A DNA stretch of 7,467 nt from Fidelibacterota bacterium (GTDB lineage: Bacteria; Fidelibacterota; Fidelibacteria; Fidelibacterales; Fidelibacteraceae), in contig JAUXEL010000084.1 of assembly GCA_030620575.1 (NCBI GenBank), forward strand, positions 1 to 7,467, written 5' to 3'. The position numbers were made by a program, and so were the translations under genes. Below are positions 1-5,959 of this stretch, one piece after another. The notes under the pieces were generated by a model, which was not told the DNA's origin, ran no database searches, and was given only the letters and a program-made list of their open reading frames with translations. Every line of letters starts with the position of its first letter. Positions within the stretch are counted from its first letter, which is position 1.

Positions 1-452
1 CTCTGGTATTGAACCTGGTGCTTGAAATGGATTTGCCATCCTTCGCGATGCCCCTGATCGGCGGTGGATTTGCTTTCATCGTACTTTTCGGACAGCAGGA
101 AGCGGGTAAGAATTTCTTTAAAGGTATTGTTGCCGGATTGGGCGGCGCGTTCAATACCTTCCTGAGTGCTATTAGCTCATTCTCAAATATTATTTCCTAT
201 ATTCGCTTGTTTGCCGTAGGTATGGCATCGGTCGCAATAGCATCCAGTTTTAACGATATTGCGGCTTCTATGGGGGAGGGTCCCCTGATTATTGCCGCGG
301 TCATTGTGCTGTTAATTGGACATGGATTAAATATCATTATGGGCTTATTATCCGTGATCGTTCACGGTATTCGTTTAAATATGTTGGAGTTTAGCGGGCA
401 ACTTGGACTGGAATGGACCGGCTACAAGTATGAGCCCTTTAAAGAAAAATAA
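1..452 (+). CDS. atpI: V-type ATP synthase subunit I (a subunit), C-terminal part; 5' end outside window
   Basis: This is the C-terminal membrane half of the V/A-type ATPase stator subunit I (a), which forms the ion half-channels next to the rotor ring. The reading frame is open to the left edge, so the gene begins upstream and about 149 residues are visible. The sequence is hydrophobic, with several transmembrane helices. The signature segment SYIRLFAVGMASVAIA carries the essential arginine (codon 204-206) that faces the rotor carboxylate. A second family-typical arginine lies in HGIRLNMLEF (codon 372-374), 56 residues later. That is the same spacing I recall for the two functional arginines of the Enterococcus hirae subunit. 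The short hydrophilic end (GYKYEPFKEK) is a normal family C-terminus. Subunit K follows after 39 nt. The I-K order at an operon end is typical of the spirochaete/Chlamydia/Bacteroidetes-type V-ATPase. Family assignment is firm. Confidence 0.95.
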   Translation, partial: LVLNLVLEMDLPSFAMPLIGGGFAFIVLFGQQEAGKNFFKGIVAGLGGAFNTFLSAISSFSNIISYIRLFAVGMASVAIASSFNDIAASMGEGPLIIAAVIVLLIGHGLNIIMGLLSVIVHGIRLNMLEFSGQLGLEWTGYKYEPFKEK

Positions 453-477
453 AGTAAAACAAAAAACATAAAGACTA

Positions 478-484
478 AAGGAGA
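478..484 (+). promoter_or_regulatory. Ribosome binding site of atpK
   Basis: AAAGGAG lies 7 nt before the ATG at 492. It supports the first of two adjacent ATG codons (492 and 495) as the start, although the second is almost equally well placed. Confidence 0.7.
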
Positions 485-491
485 CATAAAA

Positions 492-917
492 ATGATGGAT
501 CTTGGAATGTTTGGTTCAGCTGCGGCATTAGGTCTGGCAGCATTAGGCTCAGCAATGGGAACAGGTGTGGCTTCACAAGCTGCTATCGGCGGTTGGAAAA
601 AATGCTTTACCAATGATAAACCGGCACCTTTTATGCTGGTTGCATTTGCCGGCGCACCCTTAACACAAACCATCTATGGCTTTTTATTGATGCAATTTAT
701 CAGCAACAGTACTAAAGATCCTCTCGGATTGCTTGGAGCTGGTGTTTTTGGTGGTATGGCAATGGGTTTATCTGCATATATGCAGGGGAAAGCCGCCGCA
801 CGTGCTGCTGACGCATTAGCGGAAACCGGAAAAGGAACCGCGAACTATTTTATGGTGATCGGTATTGTTGAAACCGTTGCATTATTTGTTATGGTATTTA
901 TGTTACTGATGCTGTAA
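492..917 (+). CDS. atpK: V-type ATP synthase subunit K (proteolipid rotor ring, c subunit)
   Basis: A 141-residue, four-helix proteolipid that forms the rotor ring of the V/A-type ATPase in the cytoplasmic membrane. Helices lie at roughly residues 5-33, 46-72, 78-103 and 115-141. The ion-binding glutamate is E127 in helix 4 (GIVETVALF). Helix 2 has no carboxylate, so there is one ion site per four helices, as expected for a duplicated V-type subunit. The polar residues T58, Q59 and Y62 (APLTQTIYGF) and Q98 (YMQGKAAA) align with the Na+ ligands of E. hirae NtpK (T64, Q65, Y68, Q110, with E139 as the carboxylate). Sodium coupling is therefore plausible but is an inference. The length is on the short side of the usual 140-160. 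It sits 39 nt after subunit I with a good ribosome site and is followed by a terminator, so it is probably the last gene of its operon. Confidence 0.95.
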   Translation: MMDLGMFGSAAALGLAALGSAMGTGVASQAAIGGWKKCFTNDKPAPFMLVAFAGAPLTQTIYGFLLMQFISNSTKDPLGLLGAGVFGGMAMGLSAYMQGKAAARAADALAETGKGTANYFMVIGIVETVALFVMVFMLLML

Positions 918-942
918 TAATAAAACGACATGGAAAATTATT

Positions 943-980
943 AAACAGCTCATGTTTGTCATGAGCTGTTTTGCTTTATT
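943..980 (+). terminator. Rho-independent terminator after atpK
   Basis: A perfect 12-bp stem (AAACAGCTCATG at 943-954 pairing with CATGAGCTGTTT at 960-971) encloses a 5-nt loop and runs into the T-rich tail TTTTGCTTTATTTT. It lies 25 nt after the atpK stop and separates the ATPase operon from the next transcription unit. Confidence 0.85.
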
Positions 981-1011
981 TTCATTATCTCCGAAGAAGA
1001 GGAAAATATTA

Positions 1012-1041
1012 TTTGATTTATAATAGAATTCACTAAATTTA
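1012..1041 (+). promoter_or_regulatory. Candidate promoter for the glycosidase-nadC-miaA group
   Basis: The gap after the terminator holds TTTG at 1012-1015, 18 nt, then TAAATTTA at 1034-1041. This is one base off the Bacteroidetes -7 consensus TAnnTTTG and close to the usual spacing. An alternative reading is a perfect sigma70-type -10 hexamer TATAAT at 1019-1024, but no good -35 box lies 16-18 nt upstream of it. The region is AT-rich, so either match could be chance. A promoter somewhere in 981-1077 is expected because a terminator precedes the gene. Confidence 0.4.
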
Positions 1042-1077
1042 ACTGTGATCATGATAAGCATAAGATAAAGGGAGAGT

Positions 1078-3543
1078 ATGAAACAATTTGCAAGCATTAT
1101 CCTGCTATGTATTGCCTTCGGAACAGCAGGTGCGGCAGGAAATTTTGAAAAGGTCAAATCCTATCAGGTGGGACCGGGAAGCCATTATACCTACTATGAA
1201 GAAAGATCCACGCCCTGGGCTTTGCATGTCGTGGAAATTGATCTTCAAAATCCTTATATCACTCTGGAATCCATTAAAGCGGATGATCTCCGGTATGGAC
1301 GGGAAGGCACCAGAAATATGAGTGCCCGCAGTGATCGTTCTGAACACCGCGTAGTTTCTGCTATTAACGGAGATTTTTATAACACAACAAATGGTGTTCC
1401 AATTAATAATCAGATTGTAAACGGTGAATTTGTCCATGCCTATTCCTATCATCGTTCCGCTTTTGGCTATAATAATGTTGGAAAACCCTGTATTACCATT
1501 CCGAGTTTTTCCGGAACAGTTATTTCAACAATAGATTCAACAGGTGAAACTGTTTCCTATCCGCTTACCACGGTCAATCGTGATCGCGATACCGATTATT
1601 TGGTGATATACAATAATTTTATGGGTAATTCTACCCAAACAAACCAGTATGGATATGAATGTCTGGCTTCTCCTGTCAGTGATTGGGTGGTCAACGATAC
1701 GGTGTATTGTATTATTGAACAACGGGAATCCTATGTGGGAAATATGAACATTCCGGACGGAAAATTTGTATTATCCGGACACGGTCCCGCAGTAACATTT
1801 CTTTATGAACATTGCCAAATTGCTGATACGGTAAAAATTGTTCAAAAACTTGCAAACAGTTTACCCGGATTAACGCAACTGATTGGTGGTGGACCGCGCA
1901 TGTTGGAAAATGGGGTTGATATTATTAATATTGCAGATCAACAGGAAGGGTTTGGTGCCAGTTTCTGCTCAGCCCGGCATCCCCGCACAGCAATTGGTTA
2001 TAATGCGGATTCAACAATTGCATATTTTGTTGTGGTTGACGGTCGTCAGGAACATAGTTTCGGCATGAGTTTATATGAGTTAGCCGATTTTATGAAATAT
2101 ATTGGCGCGACATATGCGGTAAACCTTGACGGAGGCGGATCATCCACCTTTACTGTACGCAGTGAGATCATGAATATTCCTTCAGACGGTTGGCAGCGCA
2201 TTGTTGCCAATGCAATGATGTGTGTTTCCTCCGCGCCAAACAGCGATCTTTCCATCGTACAGATAGAACGCGACAGCATTGCTTTATATAAAAATAATTC
2301 AGTTGATATTCCCATGTCAGGATGGGATGCCAATTATAACCCGCAGGATATCCCCGGTGATGCCGGATTGATAATCAGCCATACGGAAAATCTGGGTATA
2401 TATGCCGACGGTGTATTTACAGCCTCTGTCGTTGATATGGATGGATATATTTACGCGGAATTGGGAGAATCTACCGATTCCATGAGTGTACATATTATTG
2501 ATATCGATAGCCTGACAGCGTACCCGCAATTTGTTGTGACAGATACATTGCGTCCAATCTCATTCTTTGTTTATGGCTGTGAAGACGGTAGAAATAAAAC
2601 GGTGCTTGATAATTCAATCTTTGAATTTGAACTGCTGAACAATAGCATTGGGTCCATCAATGCAGAAGGTGTTTTTACGCCGACATCATCCGGCGAATCT
2701 TTGCTGCTCATTCATTATGGCTCTGATGTGGATACAGCATATATCTATATTGAACGGGGTAGCGGTGAACAGGTGATTGATGAAGTTGAAAGTCTAGATG
2801 ACTGGACAGTGCAGGGCGAAAACTTAGACACAGCGCTCACAATACTGACATTGATCGACCGGAATACCGGAAGCGGAAATAAAGCGATAAAAATTGATTA
2901 TACAACAACAGATGACGGCATTATTACCTTGAATACTGATCCCATTACCATCTATGGAGTTCCGCAGGATTTTCTTATTGATGCTATGTCGGATGGTTTA
3001 AATCATCGGCTTTATCTGCTCTTTGATGATGCCAACGGAAACGAATATAAATTTAAAGCACCCGGATTTTTTAATGATAATGAAGGATTTGTGACCAAAA
3101 CAATATCCACTGAAGCTATTATTCCCAGTGATGGCGGAGAATACTATCCTATGCATTTAAAGCACATATTAATTAATTTGGCCAACGGTATTCAGAGCGG
3201 AACACTGTATATTGATCGAATTCGTTGTACCTATCCCGGATGGACAGGAATTGAGAAAAATTATCAGCCGGAAATACCGGACAGCTACCAATTGCAGCAA
3301 AATTATCCGAATCCATTTAACCCAAATACCACCATTTCATTTTCATTGGCACGCGCAGCATTTATTCAACTGGATGTATACGATATTTCCGGTAACCATG
3401 TTATGGTTCTGTCAGATGGATATAAAGAAGCCGGTAGCTATGCAATCGATTTTAGGGGAGATAATCTACCAACCGGCATTTATTATTACAAACTGCAGGC
3501 AGGTATTTGGTCAGATACAAAAAAAATGGTATTAATTAAATAA
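1078..3543 (+). CDS. Secreted phosphodiester glycosidase (NAGPA-like, DUF2233) with type IX secretion sorting domain
   Basis: An 821-residue multidomain exported protein. Residues 1-20 form a signal peptide (basic start, IILLCIAFGT core, AGAA end). Residues about 90-385 are a phosphodiester glycosidase domain (PF09992, family of human NAGPA, the uncovering enzyme of the mannose-6-phosphate tag). Marks are SAINGDFYNTTNGVPINNQI (94-113), IGGGPRML (269-276), HPRTAIGY (301-308), VVVDGRQ (318-324) and NLDGGGSST (349-357). Two Ig-like (BIG2-type) segments seem to follow at about 390-475 and 485-560. Residues 565-715 look like a carbohydrate-binding or galactose-binding-like beta-sandwich. The C-terminus (735-821) is a type A T9SS sorting domain with QNYPNPFNPNT at 741-751 and a final GIYYYKLQAG...KKMVLIK strand. 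This predicts export across the outer membrane and release or surface anchoring. The true substrate is unknown. AAGGG precedes the ATG by 5 nt. nadC follows after 29 nt with no terminator. Confidence 0.88.
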   Translation: MKQFASIILLCIAFGTAGAAGNFEKVKSYQVGPGSHYTYYEERSTPWALHVVEIDLQNPYITLESIKADDLRYGREGTRNMSARSDRSEHRVVSAINGDFYNTTNGVPINNQIVNGEFVHAYSYHRSAFGYNNVGKPCITIPSFSGTVISTIDSTGETVSYPLTTVNRDRDTDYLVIYNNFMGNSTQTNQYGYECLASPVSDWVVNDTVYCIIEQRESYVGNMNIPDGKFVLSGHGPAVTFLYEHCQIADTVKIVQKLANSLPGLTQLIGGGPRMLENGVDIINIADQQEGFGASFCSARHPRTAIGYNADSTIAYFVVVDGRQEHSFGMSLYELADFMKYIGATYAVNLDGGGSSTFTVRSEIMNIPSDGWQRIVANAMMCVSSAPNSDLSIVQIERDSIALYKNNSVDIPMSGWDANYNPQDIPGDAGLIISHTENLGIYADGVFTASVVDMDGYIYAELGESTDSMSVHIIDIDSLTAYPQFVVTDTLRPISFFVYGCEDGRNKTVLDNSIFEFELLNNSIGSINAEGVFTPTSSGESLLLIHYGSDVDTAYIYIERGSGEQVIDEVESLDDWTVQGENLDTALTILTLIDRNTGSGNKAIKIDYTTTDDGIITLNTDPITIYGVPQDFLIDAMSDGLNHRLYLLFDDANGNEYKFKAPGFFNDNEGFVTKTISTEAIIPSDGGEYYPMHLKHILINLANGIQSGTLYIDRIRCTYPGWTGIEKNYQPEIPDSYQLQQNYPNPFNPNTTISFSLARAAFIQLDVYDISGNHVMVLSDGYKEAGSYAIDFRGDNLPTGIYYYKLQAGIWSDTKKMVLIK

Positions 3544-3572
3544 TAAAATTAACAAAAAACACATAATAAGAC

Positions 3573-4424
3573 ATGAGTATGCAGCATTTAAATTGGAAAC
3601 AAATCGATAAAATTCTGGAACAGGCTCTAATGGAAGACATCGGCCGGGGTGATGTTACATCACTTGCTATGCAAGTTGATTTTTCTGCAGAAGCAAAAAT
3701 CGTCAGTAAACAAGATGGTATATTAGCCGGAATTGAGGTTGCGAAACGTGTTTTTGAACTTGATGACCCATCCCTTAAAGTACAATGTAAAAAGCAGGAT
3801 GGAGATGAATTGCGGAGAGGAGATGTGGTATTATCTGTTTCCGGCAAAGGACAATCAGTGCTGAGCGCGGAACGCACGGCCTTGAATATTCTTGGCAGAA
3901 TGTCCGGCATCGCGACTCTGGCTCATCACTATGTAGAACAGGTTAAAGGAAGCGGATGTGCAATTTTAGATACACGGAAAACTATGCCCAACCTGCGAAT
4001 TCTGGATAAATATGCCGTAACCTGCGGGGGCGCGGCGAATCACCGTTATGGATTATATGATATGATCCTTATAAAAGAAAATCATATTCGCTGGGCCGGA
4101 GGAATTGATAAGGCTCTTTCAGCCGCTATTGATTATGCCCGCTCCAAAAAACTTAAAATTGAAATCGAAGTAACTGATCTTGAAGAATATCAAATAGTAT
4201 TGACATACCCCGTTAATATGATAATGCTGGATCATTTCAGTTTGAGCGACCTGCGCAAGGCTGTTGCATTAAACAATAGCGATATTATATTGGAAGCATC
4301 CGGAAATGTCAGTTTGGAAACTGTTCGTGACATTGCCCTGACCGGGATCAATGTAATTTCCGTGGGAGCCCTGACCCATTCGGTAAACTGCTTCGATTTT
4401 AGTCTGTTATTCAATGAATTCTAA
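3573..4424 (+). CDS. nadC: Nicotinate-nucleotide pyrophosphorylase (carboxylating) / quinolinate phosphoribosyltransferase
   Basis: Converts quinolinate and PRPP to nicotinate mononucleotide, CO2 and pyrophosphate in de novo NAD synthesis in the cytoplasm. The 283-residue length is normal. Motifs run in family order: EDIGRGDVTS (21-30), SAERTALN (98-105), DTRKTMPNLRILDKYAV (133-149), GGAANHRYGLYDMILIKENH (152-171), EIEV (197-200), EASGN (241-245) and GALTHS (265-270). The arginine/lysine set binding quinolinate and PRPP is present. The GGAANHR form differs slightly from the common bacterial GGGxNHR but resembles the eukaryotic GGAASHR form. No clear Shine-Dalgarno site precedes the ATG at 3573, and the second ATG at 3579 is an alternative start. 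The last 11 nt overlap miaA, implying co-transcription. nadA and nadB are not in the window. Confidence 0.96.
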   Translation: MSMQHLNWKQIDKILEQALMEDIGRGDVTSLAMQVDFSAEAKIVSKQDGILAGIEVAKRVFELDDPSLKVQCKKQDGDELRRGDVVLSVSGKGQSVLSAERTALNILGRMSGIATLAHHYVEQVKGSGCAILDTRKTMPNLRILDKYAVTCGGAANHRYGLYDMILIKENHIRWAGGIDKALSAAIDYARSKKLKIEIEVTDLEEYQIVLTYPVNMIMLDHFSLSDLRKAVALNNSDIILEASGNVSLETVRDIALTGINVISVGALTHSVNCFDFSLLFNEF

Positions 4425-5364
4425 AGAAGTAAAACCTATATGTCTGTTTATCATTGGTCCCACGGCAAGCGGGAAAACCACATTGTCGCTGGCACTTGCC
4501 GACTGGTTGCATGCAGACATTATTTCTGCGGACAGCCGGCAGATTTTTCGGGATATGAATATCGGTACCGCAACACCGTCAAAGGAAGAACTATCCCACA
4601 TTCATCATTACTTTATTAATGAACGTTCTCCGGATACCTTTTACTCAGCGGGTGAATTTGCTGTGCAGGCACGGAAGATCATCGACCAAAAAATGCAGAC
4701 CGAAGAAAATATTATTATCTCTGGTGGATCGGGATTGTATGTGCAAGCGGTATTGGGCATGATATCCGATACTCCGGAGACGGATGCTCATATCCGGGAT
4801 GCCATTTTAGCTCGTGCAGAGGACCGGGGCTGGCCGGCATTGTTTGAAGAAATACAATCTATTGACCCGGAATACGCCAAAACAATAGATCCTAAAAATC
4901 CAAAACGTATTTGTCGCGCACTGGAAATATGGGAAAGCACCAGCAGAAAGCCCTCTGAGATATTTCAGGAAAAACAAAACGATTTTCCCTATCCCTGCCT
5001 GATGATCGGGTTAAATCCCAAACGGAAATTTCTCTATAAATGTATTGATCAGCGCGTGCTTGATATGATACAAACCGGTTTAGTGAACGAAGTAAAAAAT
5101 CTGTTACAAAAAGGTTATACCCACGATTTGAATGCACTTAATACCGTAGGATATAAAGAGATTTTTGCATATTTGGATGGAGAGATCAGTCTGAAGACAG
5201 CCATCAGCGATATTCAGAAACATACACGGCACTTTGCAAAGCGTCAGATAACATGGTTTCGCAAATATGCACCGGATGTATGGATATCCTTTGATGAAAA
5301 TGATGACTTCGCATATATATTCGATCAGGCAAAAGCAATAATTATCGAAAAATTTGGCAATTAG
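4414..5364 (+). CDS. miaA: tRNA dimethylallyltransferase
   Basis: Transfers a dimethylallyl group from DMAPP to N6 of A37 in tRNAs reading UNN codons, giving i6A37. The 316 residues match the usual length. The P-loop GPTASGKT is at 15-22, followed by ISADSRQIFRDMNIGTATP (37-55), where D40 and SR are substrate/catalytic residues. HHYF (64-67), SGGSGLYV (103-110), NPKRICRALEI (162-172), GLVNEVKNLL (222-231), NTVGYKE (243-249) and the tRNA-binding RHFAKRQITWFRK (272-284) follow. The start ATG at 4414 lies inside the end of nadC in another frame (11-nt overlap), suggesting translational coupling. No intrinsic terminator is evident immediately after the stop. A gene for a MiaB methylthiolase is not in the window. 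Confidence 0.97.
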   Translation: MNSKEVKPICLFIIGPTASGKTTLSLALADWLHADIISADSRQIFRDMNIGTATPSKEELSHIHHYFINERSPDTFYSAGEFAVQARKIIDQKMQTEENIIISGGSGLYVQAVLGMISDTPETDAHIRDAILARAEDRGWPALFEEIQSIDPEYAKTIDPKNPKRICRALEIWESTSRKPSEIFQEKQNDFPYPCLMIGLNPKRKFLYKCIDQRVLDMIQTGLVNEVKNLLQKGYTHDLNALNTVGYKEIFAYLDGEISLKTAISDIQKHTRHFAKRQITWFRKYAPDVWISFDENDDFAYIFDQAKAIIIEKFGN

Positions 5365-5429
5365 CAGCTATAAAACGAAAAAAACAAACACATTAACACA
5401 CACTATCATAATTGATTCCTCCTTAAGGT

Positions 5430-5477
5430 TTCTCAACTTCTCAACATCTCGACACCTCGACAACTCAACTCTTCAAG
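5430..5477. repeat. Array of 8-bp imperfect tandem repeats (NNCTCRAC)
   Basis: Five consecutive 8-bp units with consensus NNCTCRAC (TTCTCAAC, TTCTCAAC, ATCTCGAC, ACCTCGAC, AACTCAAC) are followed by a degenerate sixth (TCTTCAAG). On the minus strand the unit reads GTYGAGNN. The array lies in the 196-nt non-coding gap between miaA and queF, upstream of the queF promoter. The unit length is not a multiple of three and no gene spans it. Its role is unknown. Confidence 0.75.
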
Positions 5478-5509
5478 CCCCAGCTATTTTGTTATATCCA
5501 AATTAGTAG

Positions 5510-5540
5510 TTTGAAAATTACCTTACAATTTTTACATTTG
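5510..5540 (+). promoter_or_regulatory. Bacteroidetes-type promoter of queF
   Basis: TTTG at 5510-5513, 19 nt, then TACATTTG at 5533-5540 match the Bacteroidetes housekeeping promoter (TTTG near -33 and TAnnTTTG near -7) at every specified base. Transcription would begin around 5545-5548, giving a leader of about 15 nt that contains just the ribosome site. A sigma70 reading (TTGAAA at 5511-5516, TACATT at 5533-5538, 16-nt spacer) overlaps the same bases. The 6-bp inverted repeat AAAATT (5514-5519)/AATTTT (5527-5532) sits within the spacer. Confidence 0.6.
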
Positions 5541-5547
5541 TCTGAAT

Positions 5548-5555
5548 AAAAGGAG
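5548..5555 (+). promoter_or_regulatory. Ribosome binding site of queF
   Basis: AAAAGGAG ends 5 nt before the ATG at 5561. It is a strong Shine-Dalgarno match and fixes the queF start. Strong sites of this kind are uncommon in Bacteroidetes proper. Confidence 0.8.
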
Positions 5556-5560
5556 ATACT

Positions 5561-5959
5561 ATGCCAAAAGCAGAAGGATTATTACTCTCTTTTGATGATG
5601 CGAGCCATATTCGCGCGGATTTGCTTGAGACAATTCCTTATGAAGGGGAAAATCAGGTAATTCATTTGACTTATCCCGAGTTTTCTGCGGTGTGTCCCTT
5701 CAGCGGACTCCCGGATATTGCAAATGTTATTGTCACCTATGTGCCATCTGATAAAATTGTTGAACTTAAATCACTGAAATACTACTATATTTCTTTCCGT
5801 AATGTAGGCATATATCAGGAAGACATGACCAATCGTGTTTACCGGGATTTAAAGGCTTTATTGCAACCCGGATCATTGCATGTAAAAACGATTTATAATA
5901 TTCGCGGCGGCATTGAAACGGTTTGCGAAATTGGTAAAAACCCGAAGGATGAAAAATGA
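5561..5959 (+). CDS. queF: NADPH-dependent 7-cyano-7-deazaguanine (preQ0) reductase
   Basis: Reduces the nitrile of preQ0 to the aminomethyl group of preQ1, the last free-base step of queuosine synthesis before insertion at tRNA position 34. The 132 residues fit the short, single-domain (YkvM-type) class. The catalytic cysteine C45 and the acid D52 lie in AVCPFSGLPD (43-52). The QueF signature ELKSLKYY is at 68-75, followed by SFRNVGIYQEDMTNRVYRDL (78-97) with the substrate-binding glutamate E87, and by RGGIET (115-120). The position before E87 is Q rather than the frequent H, which I take to be a lineage variant. Other queuosine genes (queC, queD, queE, tgt) are not in the window. The stop codon overlaps the next start as ATGA. 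No preQ1 riboswitch is visible upstream. Confidence 0.95.
   Translation: MPKAEGLLLSFDDASHIRADLLETIPYEGENQVIHLTYPEFSAVCPFSGLPDIANVIVTYVPSDKIVELKSLKYYYISFRNVGIYQEDMTNRVYRDLKALLQPGSLHVKTIYNIRGGIETVCEIGKNPKDEK

Noticed and set aside
422..673. Antisense open frame (83 codons) across the subunit I/K junction
   Set aside because: It lies opposite two well-supported genes, its composition mirrors their codons, and it resembles no family.
903..1157. Antisense open frame spanning the intergenic gap before the glycosidase
   Set aside because: It would read through the terminator hairpin and the signal-peptide region of the real gene, and has no recognisable protein features.
5418..5424. CCTCCTT, identical to the anti-Shine-Dalgarno core and complementary to the queF ribosome site
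   Set aside because: It lies upstream of the predicted queF transcription start, so it would matter only in read-through RNA. A 6-7 nt match over 125 nt is easily chance, and there is no wider 16S similarity.
5365..5560. Possible preQ1 riboswitch in front of queF
   Set aside because: The short leader after the predicted transcription start holds only the ribosome site. I found no compact pseudoknot with the A-rich tail and C-rich loop typical of preQ1 classes in the spacer.
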